A DNA stretch of 41,878 bases from Tritrichomonas foetus (taxonomy: Eukaryota; Parabasalia; Tritrichomonadida; Tritrichomonadidae), in the NCBI GenBank assembly GCA_001839685.1, contig MLAK01000927.1:1-41878 (forward strand), written 5' to 3'. The notes under the pieces are model-generated. The model was not told the origin of the DNA, made no database searches, and saw nothing but the letters and a program-made list of their open reading frames with translations. A program made the translations under genes and the position numbers. Positions 8,959 to 18,469 of the stretch are shown in pieces. The stretch's first letter is position 1. Every line of letters begins with the position of its first letter.

Positions 8959-11277
8959 ATGAAAATCTCTGCTGCTTCAACCAGTACATCAAGTATTGCT
9001 GATCTCGACGATAAAGACATAAAGGTACTCAGAGCAGCTCCATTTGGAAGGCAATTGGCCACGATGCTTCGAATAACTTTTCTTCAGCGACTTCGATCAC
9101 TCACCTTAATTCTCGAAATTATTTTACCCGTCATTTTCTTGGTTTTTCTTTGCTTGTTTGCTGCCGAGTCCGATCCATACACAGATCCAAATCCGCATCC
9201 AGATTTTGAGCAAATTATTCCTTTCACTTACATTCAGGGCCCCGCCCCAAGCTACGGAATGATTCCAGACACCAACGAAGCGAAACGGTTTATTGATGTG
9301 CTCAATGAAAAGGCGCCATCACATTTCAAAGAAAATGTGACGTATTTTAAAACTTTCCAAGACTATAAAGAATATATTTGGGGTAACAAAGAAGTGAATG
9401 ACCGTTTCTATTCATCAGAATGGAACCATACCAATGATTATTCAGAAAATGATATTCTCATCTCATCCAATGGAATGACACTTGGTTCTTTTCCATATTT
9501 GATTCAGAATCTTGGTGCAACTCTAATTAACCTAACAAGACCAGCACCTTATTCAGATCCAGTTGTTTTTTTACGATATAAAAAATATCCACATCAGCCA
9601 CTTTTGCAAATTAACCTTGATAATTCACTATATGTGTCAATTTTCAGCACAGTTCAACCAATTATTGGAATTTTGACGACTGGTATTTATTACGGAACTG
9701 AAGCCGAAAGTGGTCTTCGTGATCTTTTTACTTTCTTCGGGCTTGGTTTCTTTGTTAATGAACTCAGATGGTATATTGTTAGTTTTGTTATGCTTTTTAT
9801 TACATCTATTCCTTTCGCAATTGCATTAACTGGTTTTATGGGAATTAATTTTGGTCTTATGATTGTTTTTTATATATTGAGTTCAACTTCTTACACATCT
9901 TTCCTACTCTTTTTAATGAGTTTATGGCCTACCCATAATATGGGAAATATTGCAGCTTATGGCACTTTATTTACTTTCTTTATTTGTATTTTCTGGGGAT
10001 TTTTCGATTGGCTTTTTAAAGAGAAAGGTTATACTGAAAAATATGTTTTAAGTATTTTACCACATGCAGCACTTTCATTTACAATGGCGCAAATGGGAAG
10101 TGGTGAAATTACTTCATTTAGTCAAATCGACGGTCCCAAATCTTATCCGATTAAAAATGGGTTCATTTATTTAGCTGTTGAATCGGTTGTTTACTTCTTA
10201 CTCTATATTTTAATTGAAGCAGTAAAAAGGCGAAAATGGCTTCCTGCACCAATCAAATGGAAAAATTCTACAAACTTTAGTCATGAAGAGTCCCCAATCG
10301 TTGTTTCTCAAGTAAGAAAAAATTATGGAAAGACTGTTGCTGTTGATAATGTTTCTTTTGAAGTCAACCAAAATGAAACTTTAGCAATTGTTGGTCCAAA
10401 TGGTGCAGGAAAATCCACCTTAATGTCTATTTTGTCAGGTACTATGATTCCTGATGATGGAACTATTAAATTTAGAGGTGTTAATATTTCTAAAAATGTG
10501 AAAACTATTCATCAGATTGTTGGACTTTGTCCTCAAGAAAATCTCTTTATGAATGAATTAACAGTTGATGAATGGATTAAAGCTGTGTGTGAATTGAGAA
10601 ATGAACCAAACTTCGACTATTCTGAAATCTTTATGACACTTGGTTTAGATGCACAAAGAAGGTCAAGAATTGGAAAAATGAGTGGTGGAAATAAACGAAA
10701 AACTTGCTTAGCAGCAGCATTGGTTTGTAATCCACCTGTTGTTGTTCTTGATGAAGCAACAAGTGGAGTTGATTTCACAAGTCGAACAAGAATTTGGTCA
10801 ATTATTTCTGGACTTAAAGATACAACTGTAATTATGGCAACTCACACTCTAGAAGAGTGCGAAAAAATTGCAGATAGGATTATGGTACTTGCTGATGGTC
10901 AAATCTCTGAATGTGCAACACCAAATGAACTCAGACAGATTTTCAAATGTGGCTATTTAATCGAAACTGATGAAGACAATCTTGACAATTTGGTTGGAAT
11001 TGCACGCGAAGCTGGATTAGAAGAAGAGCCAATAATTGACGATAGAAAGGTAAAGTTACATGTTTCATCTGATGATTCGGACATCCTTTCTCATTTGCTT
11101 CATAAGATTGACTTCAAATACATTTTGACTATTCAATCTCTTGAAGAACAAATTTTCGATCATGTACAAAAGTATGAAATGGAAAAGATTTTAAAGGAAG
11201 AAGGAATGAATGAACGTTCTGATGCAAGTTGTGAATCAGCATATCTATCTGAAGAAGGTGAAATACCACCAATTTAA
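8959..11277 (+). CDS. ABCA-like half ABC transporter
   Basis: 772 residues in the order membrane domain then nucleotide-binding domain. A first membrane helix (about 38-68) is followed by a large external loop (about 70-230) and about six helices between 230 and 420, as in the ABCA (ABC1/lipid exporter) class. The ATPase domain spans about 440-680: Walker A GPNGAGKST 479-487, signature MSGGNKRK starting at 574, Walker B VVVLDEATSG with Asp598-Glu599, and the switch His629 in ATHTLEE. All catalytic residues are present, so it should hydrolyse ATP, probably to move lipids or hydrophobic compounds as a dimer. The C-terminus adds an ABCA-like regulatory segment and an acidic tail. The stop lies in TAAA. 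The first ~350 bp are richer in G+C than the rest. The substrate cannot be told. Confidence 0.93.
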   Translation: MKISAASTSTSSIADLDDKDIKVLRAAPFGRQLATMLRITFLQRLRSLTLILEIILPVIFLVFLCLFAAESDPYTDPNPHPDFEQIIPFTYIQGPAPSYGMIPDTNEAKRFIDVLNEKAPSHFKENVTYFKTFQDYKEYIWGNKEVNDRFYSSEWNHTNDYSENDILISSNGMTLGSFPYLIQNLGATLINLTRPAPYSDPVVFLRYKKYPHQPLLQINLDNSLYVSIFSTVQPIIGILTTGIYYGTEAESGLRDLFTFFGLGFFVNELRWYIVSFVMLFITSIPFAIALTGFMGINFGLMIVFYILSSTSYTSFLLFLMSLWPTHNMGNIAAYGTLFTFFICIFWGFFDWLFKEKGYTEKYVLSILPHAALSFTMAQMGSGEITSFSQIDGPKSYPIKNGFIYLAVESVVYFLLYILIEAVKRRKWLPAPIKWKNSTNFSHEESPIVVSQVRKNYGKTVAVDNVSFEVNQNETLAIVGPNGAGKSTLMSILSGTMIPDDGTIKFRGVNISKNVKTIHQIVGLCPQENLFMNELTVDEWIKAVCELRNEPNFDYSEIFMTLGLDAQRRSRIGKMSGGNKRKTCLAAALVCNPPVVVLDEATSGVDFTSRTRIWSIISGLKDTTVIMATHTLEECEKIADRIMVLADGQISECATPNELRQIFKCGYLIETDEDNLDNLVGIAREAGLEEEPIIDDRKVKLHVSSDDSDILSHLLHKIDFKYILTIQSLEEQIFDHVQKYEMEKILKEEGMNERSDASCESAYLSEEGEIPPI

Positions 11278-11717
11278 ATTTGTATTGATTTTTTCATAAA
11301 ATGTTACTTATTCGAATCGATAAGTTATTGTTTTTGGAGCCTTTCATACATAAATAAATGTAATTTTATGTCATGGAAATCTTTACATGTGATTTACTTC
11401 AAAAATGTGAGATAGAGTAGATCTAATAGTAAATGGCAATGTTTACCAAATGGTAAATCACTCAATTTAATGGAAATCCCAAAATTATCATGAATAATTA
11501 TAATTGATTGTGGGATTTGAAGAAGATAAAGTGAAATACAAGTCTCATCAAGGGAAAAAAAAATGAATTGCCTGTTTTATCAGTGTCGAAAAGCTAGTTA
11601 AGCGGTCTTTCAGTTGAGCGAATGAGAAAATATACAGATGGGTTCAAGATGGACTTAAAAAAATATAGAAAAATTAAGATGATAGAAATTGTTTACTATA
11701 TTCGCAGTAGTTCTTTT
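11278..11717. other. Convergent intergenic region
   Basis: 440 bp between the stops of the ABC transporter and the first paralogue. It carries a small inverted repeat at 11442-11457 (TTTACCA, AA, TGGTAAA) and nothing else I can identify. Confidence 0.5.
11442..11457. repeat. 16-bp inverted repeat
   Basis: TTTACCA-AA-TGGTAAA: perfect 7-bp arms with a 2-bp spacer. It could be a dimeric protein site; it is too short to be a convincing RNA hairpin. Confidence 0.5.
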
Positions 11718-13295
11718 TTAAGCATTATTGATTAATTTCATGAATAATTTGGAATCTATTGACATTTCATCTGTACCAAGTGCAAATGAGTTTTCGGTGC
11801 TCGACGTCCCTTTATTTCTGCTCAACAGTTTAGTTGATGAACTCAAACTATGAGCTAAAAATAAGCTCTCCTTATTCGAATTAACATTGTTTGAATGAAC
11901 ATTATTTGATGTGACTCTTTTGATTTCATGAAATTTGTATTGAGATAAGTGTGCATCGGTGTTATTGGGAGTTTTACATGTTATTACATCTGCCTCTCCT
12001 TGTTCGTTAAAATCATTTTTCGAATGAATCAATTTATAATTTGAATACGGTTCCATTTGTGACTCAATTTTCTCTGGAATCTGAATGTGATTAGTTATTC
12101 TTTTGGTCTTTTTAAGATTTCCATTTTTTTGAGAAAAAACACTATTTTTCTTCTCTTCATAATTGTGAACATTTTGAGTTCCCTTTTCATTTTTATATTG
12201 GTTATTATTGATTTTTTGGTTAAAATGAATGTTTTCTCTTACATTATTGTTTCCGCACTGTGTACTTGATTTATAAGAGTGTTTTCCTTTGGAATTTTTA
12301 GATTCAAAACATAGAGAATTCGATAAAGACAATGATAAAAAAATTGGATTTTTGGATTTCAATACTTTCTTCTTTTTACTTGTCGAATTTTTGTCGTTGT
12401 CTGAAATTTTTCGAAGTTCTTGTAAAATACTCCCCAATAATGCATGATGAACTAAATCACGTTCTTTTATTTCTTTTCGCAAATTTTTGAAAATAGGAGA
12501 GTTTTCTTTTTCATTTAATTTATTCGTGTTTAATTCACTCGATTTCGTTAGTTGTAAAATATTGATTGATCTCTCACTATGAGCGACTGTCAAAGATGAT
12601 AAAATGGAAATTACATCAACGTCACATTCATTTTCGACAGAAATATGAAAAGATGTGAAATTGAATTTGGTAATAAAAGGTTTTCGTTTATATAGATAAA
12701 CTGAAAGTGCCAACGGATAAAGTCGTGGATCATCAATTCCATCAATTCCATAAAATAATGAATTTTTGGAACATTTATCTAATAAACAGACTGGATTTTT
12801 AATTTTTGGTGGAATGTTTGATTTCCCGCATTCTTCAATTGTTACAACAGCTTTCGGATAAAGATAATCAATCTTGAAATGAAGCATCCCATTTGAAAAA
12901 CTGACCAACATAGAAAATTGATAAATACAGTTTGCATTGAACGTCGAATTTTCATTAATTGTGATTAGTGGGAAAAAGTCACTTTTTATTTCTTCATTAG
13001 TTTTGGTGCAAGTAACTTTAAACTGCTGATATGAAATAAAAGTAGTATCGATGGCAACCTCGTCTTCAGCAATTTCATATTGATTATCTGGATTTTCTTC
13101 AAATGTTTGATTATAGTCGATAATTTGATTGAGTAGAAATTCGAGTCCTTTGGGGGCACTAGAATAATGCACTTTTGCAATGACGATCATATTCACATCT
13201 TTATTTTTCTTGGCATATGTGATAAAATTGGATAATATTTCTTGCGTAAAAAGTATTGATGGAACCATTTCCCGAAAAGAGATGCATTTATACAT
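11718..13295 (-). CDS. Unrecognised protein, paralogue A of a head-to-head pair
   Basis: 525 residues; ATG at 13295. I do not recognise the family. It aligns by eye with the divergently transcribed neighbour at 13401-14783. Shared blocks are an N-terminal PSI-x6-F-xx-YAK segment, (I/V)IAK(V/I), CIYQFSMLVSFSNGMLHFKID (around 150-170), YPKAVVTIE, YGIDGIDDPRLYPLALSVYL (around 205-225), KPF-x-FN, and a C-terminal LGTDEMSIDSKLFMK ending the protein. Between about 300 and 500 it is low-complexity, rich in Asn, Ser and Lys, and does not align. There is no signal peptide or membrane helix. The first ~290 residues have the alternating hydrophobic pattern of a beta-rich folded domain; the middle is probably disordered. 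Adjacent inverted duplication and rapid divergence of the linker are inferred. Confidence 0.85.
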   Translation of the reverse strand: MYKCISFREMVPSILFTQEILSNFITYAKKNKDVNMIVIAKVHYSSAPKGLEFLLNQIIDYNQTFEENPDNQYEIAEDEVAIDTTFISYQQFKVTCTKTNEEIKSDFFPLITINENSTFNANCIYQFSMLVSFSNGMLHFKIDYLYPKAVVTIEECGKSNIPPKIKNPVCLLDKCSKNSLFYGIDGIDDPRLYPLALSVYLYKRKPFITKFNFTSFHISVENECDVDVISILSSLTVAHSERSINILQLTKSSELNTNKLNEKENSPIFKNLRKEIKERDLVHHALLGSILQELRKISDNDKNSTSKKKKVLKSKNPIFLSLSLSNSLCFESKNSKGKHSYKSSTQCGNNNVRENIHFNQKINNNQYKNEKGTQNVHNYEEKKNSVFSQKNGNLKKTKRITNHIQIPEKIESQMEPYSNYKLIHSKNDFNEQGEADVITCKTPNNTDAHLSQYKFHEIKRVTSNNVHSNNVNSNKESLFLAHSLSSSTKLLSRNKGTSSTENSFALGTDEMSIDSKLFMKLINNA

Positions 13296-13400
13296 CTACA
13301 GGAACTCAATGAATGAAATAAAAATCCAAACTTTTTGAATAAGAAAAAGTGAACTCAGGGAACATCATACTTTGATGTTGGCACTTTTTTCCTCATCATC
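13296..13400. promoter_or_regulatory. Bidirectional promoter of the paralogue pair
   Basis: Only 105 bp separate the two start codons, so both promoters share this DNA. TCAT words lie close to both starts: TTTCATTCATTG upstream of A and CCTCATCATC directly before the ATG of B. These are Inr-like by trichomonad rules; co-regulation is inferred. Confidence 0.5.
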
Positions 13401-14783
13401 ATGAAGAATGTTATTACTTTTCATCAACTAATTCCATCCATCGTAATACCACCAGCAATAACATACAAATTCCTTCAATATGCAAAAAGAACCGAAGAAA
13501 ACCAATTTATCGTTATCGCAAAAATATCTTTCTTCTTTTTTTCCAAAATGGTTCAATTTCGATGCCACAAAATCATTAGCTATCAAAAATATATTGGAAC
13601 CAGAGATGAAAACAAAGAAAAATGTCAATCAGATGAAATCCCAATATTCATATCCTTTTTGTCTCCAGAAAACTATGATGATGCTAGCATTGAAGATGAA
13701 AAACATATAAAAAAGAACTTTTTACAAGAAATTAGATATCAAAATGAAGCTACTTTCAAAATTAATAATATGTATCAATTGTGTATTTTAGTTACTTATT
13801 CAAACAACAATCTGAAGCTTACATTTGATATTCTTTTTCCGAAAGCAATAGTAGAAATCGAAAAAATTGATAGACCATCTCTATCGGAATCACACATTAT
13901 TAATGCAGTGAATCACGGAATTGAAGGAATGGATGATCCAAGAATATTCTCATTGGCTCTTTCTATATACCTTTTAACTATGAAACCATTTCCACTACGT
14001 TTCAATCGTGATTTCTTTCAAGTTTCAGTAAAAGATGAAATGAAAGTGGATATTTTGTCACACTCAATTTCGATTTTAGATGACCAAATTTGTGAATCGG
14101 CTCAAGTGATTCAATTTCTATCACATGATGAAAAATTTAGCAATAATACATCAATTATAGAATCCATAAACGATATCAAAGCAGAAATACAAAAAAGAGA
14201 CTTGATTTCAATAGAATTATTTGGTAGCATTTTATGTGAAGTAAAGAAAATAAAAGGAAAAGAAAAGAAAGAAAAAATTAAACATCAATATAATTTAAGA
14301 ATTTCACCATCAATAATTGTTGAAATTCGATCTGTAAATCAAGACTTTTTTTCTGAACAAGACCAAAAACTATCTCTTAGAAAATCATCTCTAAAACAAG
14401 ATAATATTAATATGGAGCATAATTCATCAGAGAATCAACAAAGTATTAATAAGAGTGATTATTATTTAGAAATACCACAAAAAACATCTCAGACAAATTT
14501 TCAGAATAATGTTAAAGATAATGACCTAAACCAACAACAAAACCAACAAACTTGTTCAAATTCAAGATTGCTTAATTATTGTGGAGATTCCAAAGAATAT
14601 CAATTGCCTGATTCAATGCAAACTAAAAGTTCCGTTTCCAAGCAGTTTTTCCAAAAAGAGAACCAAAATATGGAACATAACTTTCAAAATATAAAGGAAA
14701 GAGATGATTCATTGACTCTTGGAACTGATGAGATGTCAGTTGATTCCAAACTTTTCATGAAAATGATTTCCAAACCAATATGA
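13401..14783 (+). CDS. Unrecognised protein, paralogue B of a head-to-head pair
   Basis: 460 residues starting MKNVITFHQLIPSIVIPP. It shares the domain blocks of its divergent neighbour: IVIAKI, NNMYQLCILVTYSNNNLKLTF, FPKAIVEIE, HGIEGMDDPRIFSLALSIYL and a charged helix (KAEIQKRDLISIELFGSIL, matching KEIKERDLVHHALLGSIL in A). It also has the same tail, LGTDEMSVDSKLFMK, near residues 440-454. The stretch from about 290 to 435 is Asn/Gln/Ser/Lys-rich and not conserved with A. No transmembrane segment or known catalytic motif is seen. The conserved tail after an unconserved linker suggests a docking or recognition peptide. Unknown function; a lineage-specific family is likely. Confidence 0.85.
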   Translation: MKNVITFHQLIPSIVIPPAITYKFLQYAKRTEENQFIVIAKISFFFFSKMVQFRCHKIISYQKYIGTRDENKEKCQSDEIPIFISFLSPENYDDASIEDEKHIKKNFLQEIRYQNEATFKINNMYQLCILVTYSNNNLKLTFDILFPKAIVEIEKIDRPSLSESHIINAVNHGIEGMDDPRIFSLALSIYLLTMKPFPLRFNRDFFQVSVKDEMKVDILSHSISILDDQICESAQVIQFLSHDEKFSNNTSIIESINDIKAEIQKRDLISIELFGSILCEVKKIKGKEKKEKIKHQYNLRISPSIIVEIRSVNQDFFSEQDQKLSLRKSSLKQDNINMEHNSSENQQSINKSDYYLEIPQKTSQTNFQNNVKDNDLNQQQNQQTCSNSRLLNYCGDSKEYQLPDSMQTKSSVSKQFFQKENQNMEHNFQNIKERDDSLTLGTDEMSVDSKLFMKMISKPI

Positions 14784-15075
14784 ATTCCTTCTACATGAAC
14801 AATATTTAATTTTATTTGATTCTCAGATAGAAAGATAGAAGAAGATTTATTAAATATATTTCCAATTTATTATCTTATTATTTTCTTATTTTTTTTGATA
14901 ACTATTATATTTTATTTTTTAAATGAATATTCCCCAACGAATTTAAGAAATTGAAAGGAAAACTAAAAACCATTCTAAGAAATAACAGACAAATAAAGGG
15001 ATATTAATTAAAACAAAAAGAAATGAAGTCCAAAATGATTAAAATACAATTTTATCGAAAAAAATCACAAACAAT
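14784..15075. other. Convergent intergenic region
   Basis: 292 bp between the stop of paralogue B and the stop of the pseudokinase. AT-rich with T and A runs; nothing identifiable. Confidence 0.5.
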
Positions 15076-16056
15076 TCATTCAACTGAAGAGTGAATTTTA
15101 GCTCTTCGAGCTTTTGAAAGCCCACCAAATCCAGGAAGACTTCTTGAACTCATTTTTATAACAGCACATTCTCTTTCAGCTCCATCCATACTCCTTTCCT
15201 GAAAAGGTAAAACTGTTGGAAATCCGGTCGTGTACGAATTAGCAGGTAATTCTTGACCTTTTCTCAATCTTCCAATTGTCTTTTTCACTTCAGTAATTGT
15301 TGGTCTTTTTAAAGGATCTGGATTCAACATTGATTTGATTAATTTTTCTATTTTAGCATCAATTTTTGAATAATTTTTCATTTTGCCACTTCCAGGAAAA
15401 ACAACTTCATTGTTTATGATACTTTGAACAATTGCCATTGCATTGTTTGCAGCAAAAGGAAGATACCCGCAAAAAACAGCAAAAATAACAACACCGAGAT
15501 TCCAAATATCAAGCTGTACTGATGTTTCTCGTTTCCCACTTGTTATACCTTCAGGGCCGAGACTTAGAAAAGATAAAAGATCATCTTTTGTGCCATTAGA
15601 ATCAATTGCAATTGAGCTAATTCCAAAGTCAACTAATTTAATTTCACTATTTTGTGTGACGATTATATTGTTCAAAGAAAGACTCATAAGCGGTCTATTT
15701 ATTTTATGGATTGTGTAAACCGCATCAATAATTAGCGAGCTTAGATATTGCGCACCTTCAAAAGTGTTCGCACCACACCGTGATATTAAACTATTAAGAG
15801 ATTCGCCTTGAATGTACGGCCTTTCTAGGAGAATATTATTTTGCGATGCTGCTATTTTGGTGTATGGAACTAATCCAGGATGTTCAATTGATTTCAATGC
15901 TTCGAATTCTTGAGGAATTGTCGAATATAATTCATGATGCGTAAAATCTGATTTCGAAAAAACTCGTTGAAAGAGAGGATTCGGCGATGTACTGCAATTG
16001 ACAATATAGCTCCGTGAGAGTGTATGGAAAGGCTGGAGAGCAATTTTATCAAACAT
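15076..16056 (-). CDS. Protein pseudokinase
   Basis: 326 residues with a protein-kinase fold that lacks catalytic residues. The C-lobe is clear: KLVDFGISSI (DFG kept), a QLDIWNLGVVIFAVFCGYLPF helix-F block (normally SxDxWSxGxxxY) and DPLKRPTITEV before the end of the domain. The catalytic loop normally HRDLKPEN reads LMSLSLNN, so the base Asp and the following Lys are both Ser. The N-lobe shows no glycine-rich loop and the APE motif is replaced by GPEG. It should therefore be catalytically dead and act as an allosteric partner or scaffold. The C-terminal ~60 residues are a Ser/Arg-rich tail. The active kinase next door is on the same strand with the same CAMKL-like layout; a functional pairing is only a guess. 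Confidence 0.85.
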   Translation of the reverse strand: MFDKIALQPFHTLSRSYIVNCSTSPNPLFQRVFSKSDFTHHELYSTIPQEFEALKSIEHPGLVPYTKIAASQNNILLERPYIQGESLNSLISRCGANTFEGAQYLSSLIIDAVYTIHKINRPLMSLSLNNIIVTQNSEIKLVDFGISSIAIDSNGTKDDLLSFLSLGPEGITSGKRETSVQLDIWNLGVVIFAVFCGYLPFAANNAMAIVQSIINNEVVFPGSGKMKNYSKIDAKIEKLIKSMLNPDPLKRPTITEVKKTIGRLRKGQELPANSYTTGFPTVLPFQERSMDGAERECAVIKMSSRSLPGFGGLSKARRAKIHSSVE

Positions 16057-16609
16057 TCAATGAATGTCCTTTTCCTAATCAATCAATCTATAATGTTAAG
16101 AAATAATTTTCTCAGAAAGCCTAAAAAAAAAAAATAGTCAAAATATTCAATGATGCTTTAACTTTTTGTAATAAAATACAAATAACTTCTCGATTTTACG
16201 ACTATATAAGAATACAAAATTCATTTCACCTTTTTTTCAACTTGATGTCAAAAATCAAGTTCGAGCAGACCTTGTGAATTCTTTCTTTCCTCAATAAACC
16301 ATATTATGATAAATAATTAGCAAAAAATATATTATTCATAAAATTGATAATTATTAATTAACGCGTACTCTTTTTATTCATGTATAAACAATAAAAATAC
16401 GAAATTTTAGATTATAACAACAAGACTTTGGGAAGCCTTTCAAAGTTTGGTAACAGATCAATCTATAATGTTGAAAAACAAAATAGATTGAATTGGTTTA
16501 TCTGATGCTTATCTGTATTTCCAATTGCAGAAAACAACTAAAAAGCCAATTTTTTCATTTAAATGATGACATTGATTTCAGTGAAAATGATACCACGATA
16601 TTTTTCTTT
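16057..16609. other. Intergenic region with a 16-bp direct repeat
   Basis: 553 bp between two same-strand kinase genes. ATCAATCTATAATGTT occurs at 16082-16097 and again at 16457-16472, both followed by A-rich DNA. It may reflect an old local duplication. There is no ORF that looks real. Confidence 0.5.
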
Positions 16610-17692
16610 TCAGACTACGACTGGATCTTCCATAAAAGAAGGGGTGCACATCGTGAATGATGTTTTTCTTCTTCTGTTGAGTACTGACTTCTTCTTGACT
16701 GGAATAACAAATGAATTAATTGACTGGCTAGGCCTTGAAGTATTTTTGGTGAGATATGGGCCGCTTGGATTTCTTAAAGATGGAATATTTAGTTGTTTCA
16801 ATTCACCTCGTGAGGTGATTTGATTGAATCCATTTAACAAATGTTTGTCTGAAGATGTATGTAACTTCTGAAAGTTTTCTAATGCTTCAGCACAAGTTGG
16901 CCTTTCATCTGGTCGAAACTTTAGCAAACTTTCAATGAACCTCTGAATATCGATATTGATGTCACTCGGGTAGAAAATTTCACCGCCGCAAATTTGCTTC
17001 TTCAGAGACACCTCTGTGTTTGCCATCCACGGGGATCGACCGCAGACCATATAATAGAATGTGATTCCGAGCGACCAAATATCAGCCTTAAACGGATCTG
17101 ATTTATTTTGTGAGACGACCTCTGGAGCCATGAAGGGCAGGGATCCCGCGAAAAATGAGATACTTTCGTTTAATTTGCCATGAAATGATAATCCAAAATC
17201 TGCAAGCTTGGGCCGCCGGTAATCGTCCAATAAAATATTTCCTGGTTTTATATCTCGATGCGCAATGCCTTTTAAGTGACAGTGATTCAATGCTTCAAGA
17301 ACGGGTCGAGCATAGCATAAGAATAAATCCCTGCACATGCCTTTTCCGATCATTGACTGGATTGACCCATTGCTGCAATATTCGAGAACGCTATATAAAG
17401 CATCATCGGTTTGAAAGAAGTCGTAGATTCGAATAATATACGGATGATTTAATGACAAAAGAGATTGAATTTCGACGTCGTTGCAATCAATTGTAAAATT
17501 GCTTTTCTCTGTTTGAAGAGAATTTTTGTCACTTGTGGCGAGTTCGGTCCGTTTCACAACGAAATCCTTTTGATATTTTTCTGATGTGACTAAATAGACT
17601 GTAGAAAATGCACCAGCGCCAATTTTGCCAATAAATACGTAACCGTGTTTTGTGAGAACTTCTGTGACTTCCTCTATCTTGGGGTTGGACAT
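16610..17692 (-). CDS. Serine/threonine protein kinase, CAMK/AMPK-like
   Basis: 360 residues from ATG 17692 (MSNPKIEEVTEVLTKHGYVF); the frame is open upstream to 17755 but only with a non-ATG codon. All kinase landmarks are present: glycine loop IGAGAFSTV at 24-32, ATP-anchoring Lys47 (VVKR), catalytic AHRDIKPGN with Asp147, metal-binding DFG at 165-167, and APE at 189-191 preceded by AGSLPFM. SDPFKADIWSLGITFYYMVCGRSPW follows, then RPTCAEAL. The GSLPFMAPE and helix-F blocks place it near the CAMKL/NEK border; the CAMKL-like assignment is a judgement. The tail of about 80 residues is basic and disordered (KKKSVLNRRRKTS). It lies about 100 bp from the transposon copy at 17791, which sits in its promoter region. 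Confidence 0.93.
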   Translation of the reverse strand: MSNPKIEEVTEVLTKHGYVFIGKIGAGAFSTVYLVTSEKYQKDFVVKRTELATSDKNSLQTEKSNFTIDCNDVEIQSLLSLNHPYIIRIYDFFQTDDALYSVLEYCSNGSIQSMIGKGMCRDLFLCYARPVLEALNHCHLKGIAHRDIKPGNILLDDYRRPKLADFGLSFHGKLNESISFFAGSLPFMAPEVVSQNKSDPFKADIWSLGITFYYMVCGRSPWMANTEVSLKKQICGGEIFYPSDINIDIQRFIESLLKFRPDERPTCAEALENFQKLHTSSDKHLLNGFNQITSRGELKQLNIPSLRNPSGPYLTKNTSRPSQSINSFVIPVKKKSVLNRRRKTSFTMCTPSFMEDPVVV

Positions 17693-17900
17693 TTTTCGAC
17701 AAATATCTGATTGAGAAATTGCAGACAGATTTAAATCAATTTTATGAAGATTCAATATAATTGAAAAAGGGTAAACTTAATTTTTATAAAAGATGTATAC
17801 AAACCAAATAGTCTTAACGTACGAAATCACTCAAATGATCCTTATCATCAGTATTACTTAATACCATCAGTCAAAAATCAAAACCCAAATAGCTAAAAGA

Positions 17901-17999
17901 ATGACGAAAATTTCCCTTATCGCAAACTTCGCAAATGGTCGAATTCAAAAATATTTCGAAAATGATTCTGAAGAAGCTATTGTTTCAGTTTTCGGGTGA
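17901..17999 (+). pseudogene. N-terminal transposon peptide, copy 1
   Basis: 32 codons starting MTKISLIANFANGRIQKYFE and ending at TGA. The same peptide is encoded at the same place in copy 2 (30045-30143), although the DNA just after the stop differs between copies. It looks like the 5' end of a longer gene cut short by internal deletion. Family unknown. Confidence 0.5.
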
Positions 18000-18198
18000 A
18001 CAGCTTTCAGTCAATTGTTAAATCTATATTTTATAGTTATGAGCCATATTTATTCATAGTTTTGAAATTTTGCAACAATTAAACCGAAAAAAGAGCGATT
18101 TTGGAGAAAGCCTAAAAAAAAATTGTGAGAAGCTTTTTTTCCAAGAATCACAAAGATTATAATACTGCTTCCCATAATTCTATTTACACTTCTTCTAT

Positions 18199-18218
18199 CG
18201 ATTTTTAATTAAAAATCG
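18199..18218. repeat. 20-bp perfect palindrome in the element
   Basis: CGATTTTTAATTAAAAATCG equals its own reverse complement. It is conserved in copy 2 near 29823-29846 and may be a binding site or structural feature of the element. Confidence 0.8.
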
Positions 18219-18292
18219 CGAAAATTTTGATAGTTTTAACTCAGTGATGTTGAATTAATTCAATTTCCATTTGACAAATATGAATGTATTGA

Positions 18293-18469
18293 AATCTTTT
18301 CTGTCATAAAATTTTAGTATATGAAGAAAATAGACTGGCAGTCCTCAACAGCACATTCTCAAGCAGGGATACAGATACAACGATTGAAAGACCAAANATG
18401 CCAAGTGAATTTTCTGATGACTCGCCATTTAGATGGCAAAACATTCGTAATCTTCTCATTGATGCCTAA
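18293..18469 (+). pseudogene. C-terminal transposon peptide, copy 1
   Basis: An open frame without an ATG, preceded by TGA and ending at TAA (in TAAA). It encodes RLAVLNSTFSSRDTDTTIER followed, after the undetermined codon, by MPSEFSDDSPFRWQNIRNLL and IDA. Compared with copy 2 it lacks exactly 39 nt, which preserves the frame. This frame looks more protein-like than the overlapping one with an ATG at 18321. I read it as the 3' end of a lost coding sequence. Confidence 0.45.

Noticed and set aside
12087..12269. Plus-strand hydrophobic ORF inside paralogue A
   Set aside because: It is the antisense of the Asn/Lys-rich linker; the hydrophobic composition is a shadow effect.
17693..17755. Longer N-terminus for the active kinase
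   Set aside because: The only upstream start is TTG; the ATG at 17692 gives a normal kinase N-terminus.
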